Assembly: GCA_049509515.1 (NCBI GenBank)
Contig: JBEKZV010000018.1
Span: 1 to 64,000 of the forward strand
DNA from: JBEKCP01 sp049509515
Lineage (GTDB): Bacteria > Planctomycetota > Planctomycetia > Pirellulales > Thermoguttaceae
Length of the DNA stretch: 64,000 bases
Direction of reading: 5' to 3'
Below the pieces are notes generated by a model. It was not told where the DNA came from. It was given only the letters and a program-made list of their open reading frames with translations, and searched no databases. Positions 60,826 through 64,000 of the stretch are shown here, one piece after another (position 1 is the stretch's first letter; the number at the start of each line of letters is the position of its first letter). The position numbers and the translations under genes were made by a program.

Positions 60826-63525
60826 ATGGCCGTCTTTCCCCGCGCCGGGTTTCTTACCGCCCTGTCCTGCGGCGCCCTGTGGTGCTCCTGTGCCGCATCC
60901 ACCGCACAGACGGTGGTTCTCGACACGAGCGGCTTCTGGCGATTCTACCTTACCCTGCGGACGCCGGTCGTCCGCGACGGCCAGTCGCTCCGCGAGGTCG
61001 GAGCGACGTGCAACACGCTTCCGCCGAGCAAGGATTGGACCGGGGGCGGCTTCGACGACTCCGGCTGGGTGCGGCTGGCCGGCGCGCCCCTGGCAAGCTG
61101 GAGCCATTGGGAACAGGCCGCCCAGGCGAATGTCGGCTTCGTCTACTGCCACGGCAGTTCTCTGGCGCTGGCCCAATTGTGCCTGCGGGGAAAGTTCCAG
61201 GTCGATGACCCGGCCAAGTCGCAGGGGATGAAACTCGCACTCAAGTACCGCGGCGGCGCGGCGGTGTACGTGAACGGCAAGGAGCTGATCCGCGATCACC
61301 TGCCCAAACAAGGCGAGTTGACGCCCGACACGCCCGCGGAAATGTACCCGCGCGAGGCCTATTACCTCGACGACGGGCACATGCCCGAGGGCTACGGCCG
61401 CAAAGGCTCCAACAGCCCGCGTCTGCAGCTTCGCCTGCGGAGCATGGAAATCCAGGTCCCGCCGGAGGTGCTGCGGAAGGGAACCAACGTCCTGGCGATC
61501 TCGCTCCAGCGGGCCCCGCTGCCCAAGGACGTCTTCGAGAAGCTCAAGCTCCGCAAGGATGATCTCTACTACTTCTTGTGGGACGCGTGCGGCTTGCACT
61601 CGGTGCGGCTGGAGTCACCCGCCGGCGGCGCCGTGCGCGGCAACGCGACTCGCCCGGCGGGGATCCAGGTGTGGAACTCCAGCGTGCTGGCTTCGGACAC
61701 GGACGTCGACTGGGGCGACCCCAATGAACCCTTGCAGCCCGTCCGGATCGTGGGGACCCGCAACGGCGTCTTCTCCGGCAAGGTGCTCCTGGGCTCCGCG
61801 GATGCACTGCACGGCTTGCAGGCATCCATGACCGGCCTTGCCGGCCCGGCCGGGGCGGTCATTCCCGCCTCGGCCGTCGCGCTGCGCTACGCTGTTGCCG
61901 ACCTTCCCCGAGAGGTGGCAGACGCGAACCGCTTCGACTCGCTGCTGGAAGCGCCGCCGGCCGACCTGCCCGTCCGCCGGAAACGGGCCGCGACCAATTG
62001 GGTGCGAACGCTGCCGGGACAGCCGGCCGCGGTTCCCGGCGCGGTAGTGCCGGTTTGGGTGACGGTGACGATCCCTCCCCGTGCCGCCCCGGGAGACTAT
62101 CGCGGAACGCTCACGGTCGCCGCCGGCCAGGCGGCATTTGCCGTGCCGGTCGAGCTGCGGGTGTCGGGCTTCGAACTCCCCGACCCCAGGGACTACCGCA
62201 CGTTTGTCGAGCTCGTGCAATCGCCGGATACGCTGGCCGTCGAATACGGCTTGCCGCTCTGGTCCGACGCCCACTGGAAGCAGATCGAGAAGTCGCTGTC
62301 GCTGGCCGGACAGGTCGGCGCCAAGACCTGCTACGTCCCGCTCATCTGCCAGACCAATCTGGGCAACGAGCAATCCATGGTTCGCTGGGTGAAGCAAGGC
62401 GAGAGCCGGTACGGCTATGACTTCAGCATCATGGAGAAGTACCTGGACCTCGTCGTGAGACATCAGGGCCCCCGCACGCTGGTCTGCTTCTATGCCTGGG
62501 ACAACTTCCTGGAAGGCGGGCAATTCGGCGGCGACATCCGCTTCGAGTCCAAGGCGACCCAGGACGACCGCTTGTCCTACAAGGGCAGGGGGCCGAAGGT
62601 GACGGCCCTGGACGGCGGCAAGGCCGTCGACCTGGTGCTCCCGCAGTATTCGGACCCGGCGGCCGGGCCGCTCTGGGAGGGCCTGGCCAAGGAGCTGCTC
62701 CGGCGGATGAAGAACCGCGGGATGGAAAAGGCCATGCTGCTGGGGCTGGCCACCGATACCCTGCCCGCCCCCGCGGTCGCGGAATTCTGGAAGCAGCTTC
62801 TTCCCGGGGTGCCATGGGCCAGCCACGCCCATTCCTTCCAAGACCGGATTCACGGCGTGCCGGTGGCGTACACCTCCGCCGTATGGCCGCCGCGGTTCAT
62901 CTCCTACCCGGGGACCAGCCGGCAAGGCTGGAAGAACCCGCGGCTCATGGTGCAGTTCGCCCGCGATGTCACGGACTCCAACCCGTCGGCTGTTTTCCGG
63001 CTGATCGGCGAGCACAACATCGGCGGCGACCAGCGCGGATTCGGCCGTTTCGGCGCGGATTTCTGGCCGGCGCTGAAGGACGCCAGGGGACAGTGGGCGT
63101 CGCGGGTCTTCGAGCGCTACCCCAAGGCGAGCTGGCGGAACCTCAACATCAAGGTCGCGCTGCTGGGCCCCGGGCCGCAGGGCCCGGTCTCCACCGCGCG
63201 CTTCGAAGCGCTCCGCGAGGGCGTCGAGGAGTGCGAGGCCCGCATCTTCATCGAGCAGGCATTGAGCCGGGGGAGCCTGCCGGACGAATTGGCGGCGAAG
63301 TACCGGGCGTTGATCGCCGAGCGCAACCGCGCCCTGGTGATGGGCCTCTCGCCCCACAAGGCGGAAGGATTCCTGGATGCTGCGTCTGACCGGCGGATCC
63401 ACGACTGGCAGGATTCGGGCAATGTCGGCTACTACTGGTATCTCATCTCCGGCTGGCAGGAACGCTCGGGAAGGCTCTTCGACGCGGCCGCGGAAGTTGC
63501 CGCGAGGCTGGCTGCGGAGAAGTGA
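60826..63525 (+). CDS. Secreted glycoside-hydrolase-like protein (GH123/DUF4091 type)
   Basis: An 899-residue exported protein. ATG 60826 gives a signal peptide (AGFLTALSCGALWCSCAASTAQT). Residues 25-270 form a beta-sandwich of the sugar-binding type (WTGGGFDDSGWVRL, GGAAVYVNGKELIRDHLPKQG). A second beta domain (IPPRAAPGDYRGTLTV) then leads into a TIM-barrel-like region: FELPDPRDYRTFVELVQSPDTLAVEYG, VGAKTCYVPLICQTNLGNEQS, LVCFYAWDNFLEGG, NIKVALLGPGPQGPVSTARFEALREGVEECEARIFIEQAL. The last motif is typical of DUF4091/GH123-like enzymes acting on amino-sugar glycans. Substrate not determinable. A paralogue starts 146 bases downstream. Confidence 0.8.
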   Translation: MAVFPRAGFLTALSCGALWCSCAASTAQTVVLDTSGFWRFYLTLRTPVVRDGQSLREVGATCNTLPPSKDWTGGGFDDSGWVRLAGAPLASWSHWEQAAQANVGFVYCHGSSLALAQLCLRGKFQVDDPAKSQGMKLALKYRGGAAVYVNGKELIRDHLPKQGELTPDTPAEMYPREAYYLDDGHMPEGYGRKGSNSPRLQLRLRSMEIQVPPEVLRKGTNVLAISLQRAPLPKDVFEKLKLRKDDLYYFLWDACGLHSVRLESPAGGAVRGNATRPAGIQVWNSSVLASDTDVDWGDPNEPLQPVRIVGTRNGVFSGKVLLGSADALHGLQASMTGLAGPAGAVIPASAVALRYAVADLPREVADANRFDSLLEAPPADLPVRRKRAATNWVRTLPGQPAAVPGAVVPVWVTVTIPPRAAPGDYRGTLTVAAGQAAFAVPVELRVSGFELPDPRDYRTFVELVQSPDTLAVEYGLPLWSDAHWKQIEKSLSLAGQVGAKTCYVPLICQTNLGNEQSMVRWVKQGESRYGYDFSIMEKYLDLVVRHQGPRTLVCFYAWDNFLEGGQFGGDIRFESKATQDDRLSYKGRGPKVTALDGGKAVDLVLPQYSDPAAGPLWEGLAKELLRRMKNRGMEKAMLLGLATDTLPAPAVAEFWKQLLPGVPWASHAHSFQDRIHGVPVAYTSAVWPPRFISYPGTSRQGWKNPRLMVQFARDVTDSNPSAVFRLIGEHNIGGDQRGFGRFGADFWPALKDARGQWASRVFERYPKASWRNLNIKVALLGPGPQGPVSTARFEALREGVEECEARIFIEQALSRGSLPDELAAKYRALIAERNRALVMGLSPHKAEGFLDAASDRRIHDWQDSGNVGYYWYLISGWQERSGRLFDAAAEVAARLAAEK

Positions 63526-63671
63526 AATCTCACGGTGCCAGGGCGTAGGCCATAGAGAACGGTGTGGCCGACCAAGTTGGGCCCAAGAGTTGGTGGACGA
63601 GTGCAGAGGACTGGCAACTCCGGGCCGAATTCGGGGAATCAGGCAAGTTCATTTGGCGGAGAGACACGGCC

Positions 63672-64000
63672 ATGAGCGAGGTCTTGCGGATCAAATTACG
63701 GCAGATGTGCCTGGTCGCGATTGCGGTGGGACCGTTCTTCGCGGCGGTGACGGCGGTGGACAGCGAGACTGCGAAGCCTGCCGGGGTCCCGGCCGGGGCC
63801 GCCGACATCCTGGGACTGGAAAGCTACTGGCGGTGGTTCATCAGCCTCCGCAAGCCGATCATCCCCGCCGCGTCGCTGCGGGCCGCCGGGCAGGAGGCTG
63901 CCGGTCCGAGGCTCTTGACCGGCAGGGAGGTGCCGCCGCCCTACAGCGAGGTGGATCACCAGGACTCGCCGCCCCCTCCGGCCGGATGGGAGCAGTCCGG
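63672..64000 (+). CDS. Paralogue of the preceding glycoside-hydrolase-like protein (3' end outside window)
   Basis: About 109 codons before the window ends. Starts MSEVLRIKLRQMCLVAIAVG with a signal-peptide-like hydrophobic segment. Then LESYWRWFISLRKPIIPAASLR aligns with DTSGFWRFYLTLRTPVVRDGQSLR of the upstream gene, and PPPPAGWEQS aligns with its PPSKDWTGG. It appears to be a tandem duplicate with considerable divergence. The total length is unknown. Confidence 0.7.
   Translation, partial: MSEVLRIKLRQMCLVAIAVGPFFAAVTAVDSETAKPAGVPAGAADILGLESYWRWFISLRKPIIPAASLRAAGQEAAGPRLLTGREVPPPYSEVDHQDSPPPPAGWEQS

Overview
The window is a GC-rich chromosome segment from a planctomycete, most likely in the Pirellulales or a close relative. 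The evidence is lineage-typical families side by side: a PSCyt1/DUF1549/DUF1553 protein with its DUF1501 partner, a DUF1080 protein, two PEP-CTERM surface proteins with autotransporter-type beta repeats, several FG-GAP/UnbV (CRTAC1-like) proteins and a hydrazine-synthase-alpha-like cytochrome. Family calls come from reading motifs by eye; no database search was possible.

Layout. 1-1.9 kb: leuC (5' end outside the window) and leuD. 1.9-5.3 kb: a repeat-rich region around a PEP-CTERM gene, with a duplicated 220-bp leader and a duplicated trailer, as if one gene of a tandem pair has been lost. 5.3-8.1 kb: rpsU, a YbaK-type deacylase, a lipoprotein, aroH and a hemerythrin remnant. 8.5-12.3 kb: a fatty-acid-type operon (dehydratase, reductase, acyl carrier protein, dehydratase, ketosynthase). 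12.5-21.4 kb: secreted proteins (DUF1080, a GH16-like PEP-CTERM protein, the PSCyt1/DUF1501 pair, a parallel beta-helix protein). 21.5-32.8 kb: a decayed HU-like gene, then a tripartite RND efflux system with one outer-membrane factor, two tandem inner-membrane pumps and one adaptor. The pumps and the adaptor carry low-complexity insertions.

33.0-35.7 kb looks like a mobile or accessory patch. It holds an IS1-like transposase, a divergent ribbon-helix-helix gene with mirror-image promoters and twin operators, a 100-nt class II tRNA with anticodon UAU, and a Clp-fold serine proteinase overlapping a small gene whose 3' end runs antisense into the tRNA. 36.1-39.7 kb: a TPR/FG-GAP/UnbV lipoprotein. 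40.1-45.0 kb: a TetR-controlled MacAB-type ABC export module. 45.5-55.8 kb: a tight four-gene operon of secreted redox or sensor proteins (HzsA-like cytochrome, FG-GAP/UnbV protein, ten-heme cytochrome with a beta-propeller, propeller fused to two ligand-binding domains). This is the best candidate for an undescribed system. 55.9-60.5 kb: a nitrilase-family hydrolase, a frameshifted chimeric pseudogene and nifS/nifU. 60.8 kb to the end: two tandem glycoside-hydrolase-like paralogues, the second cut by the window edge.
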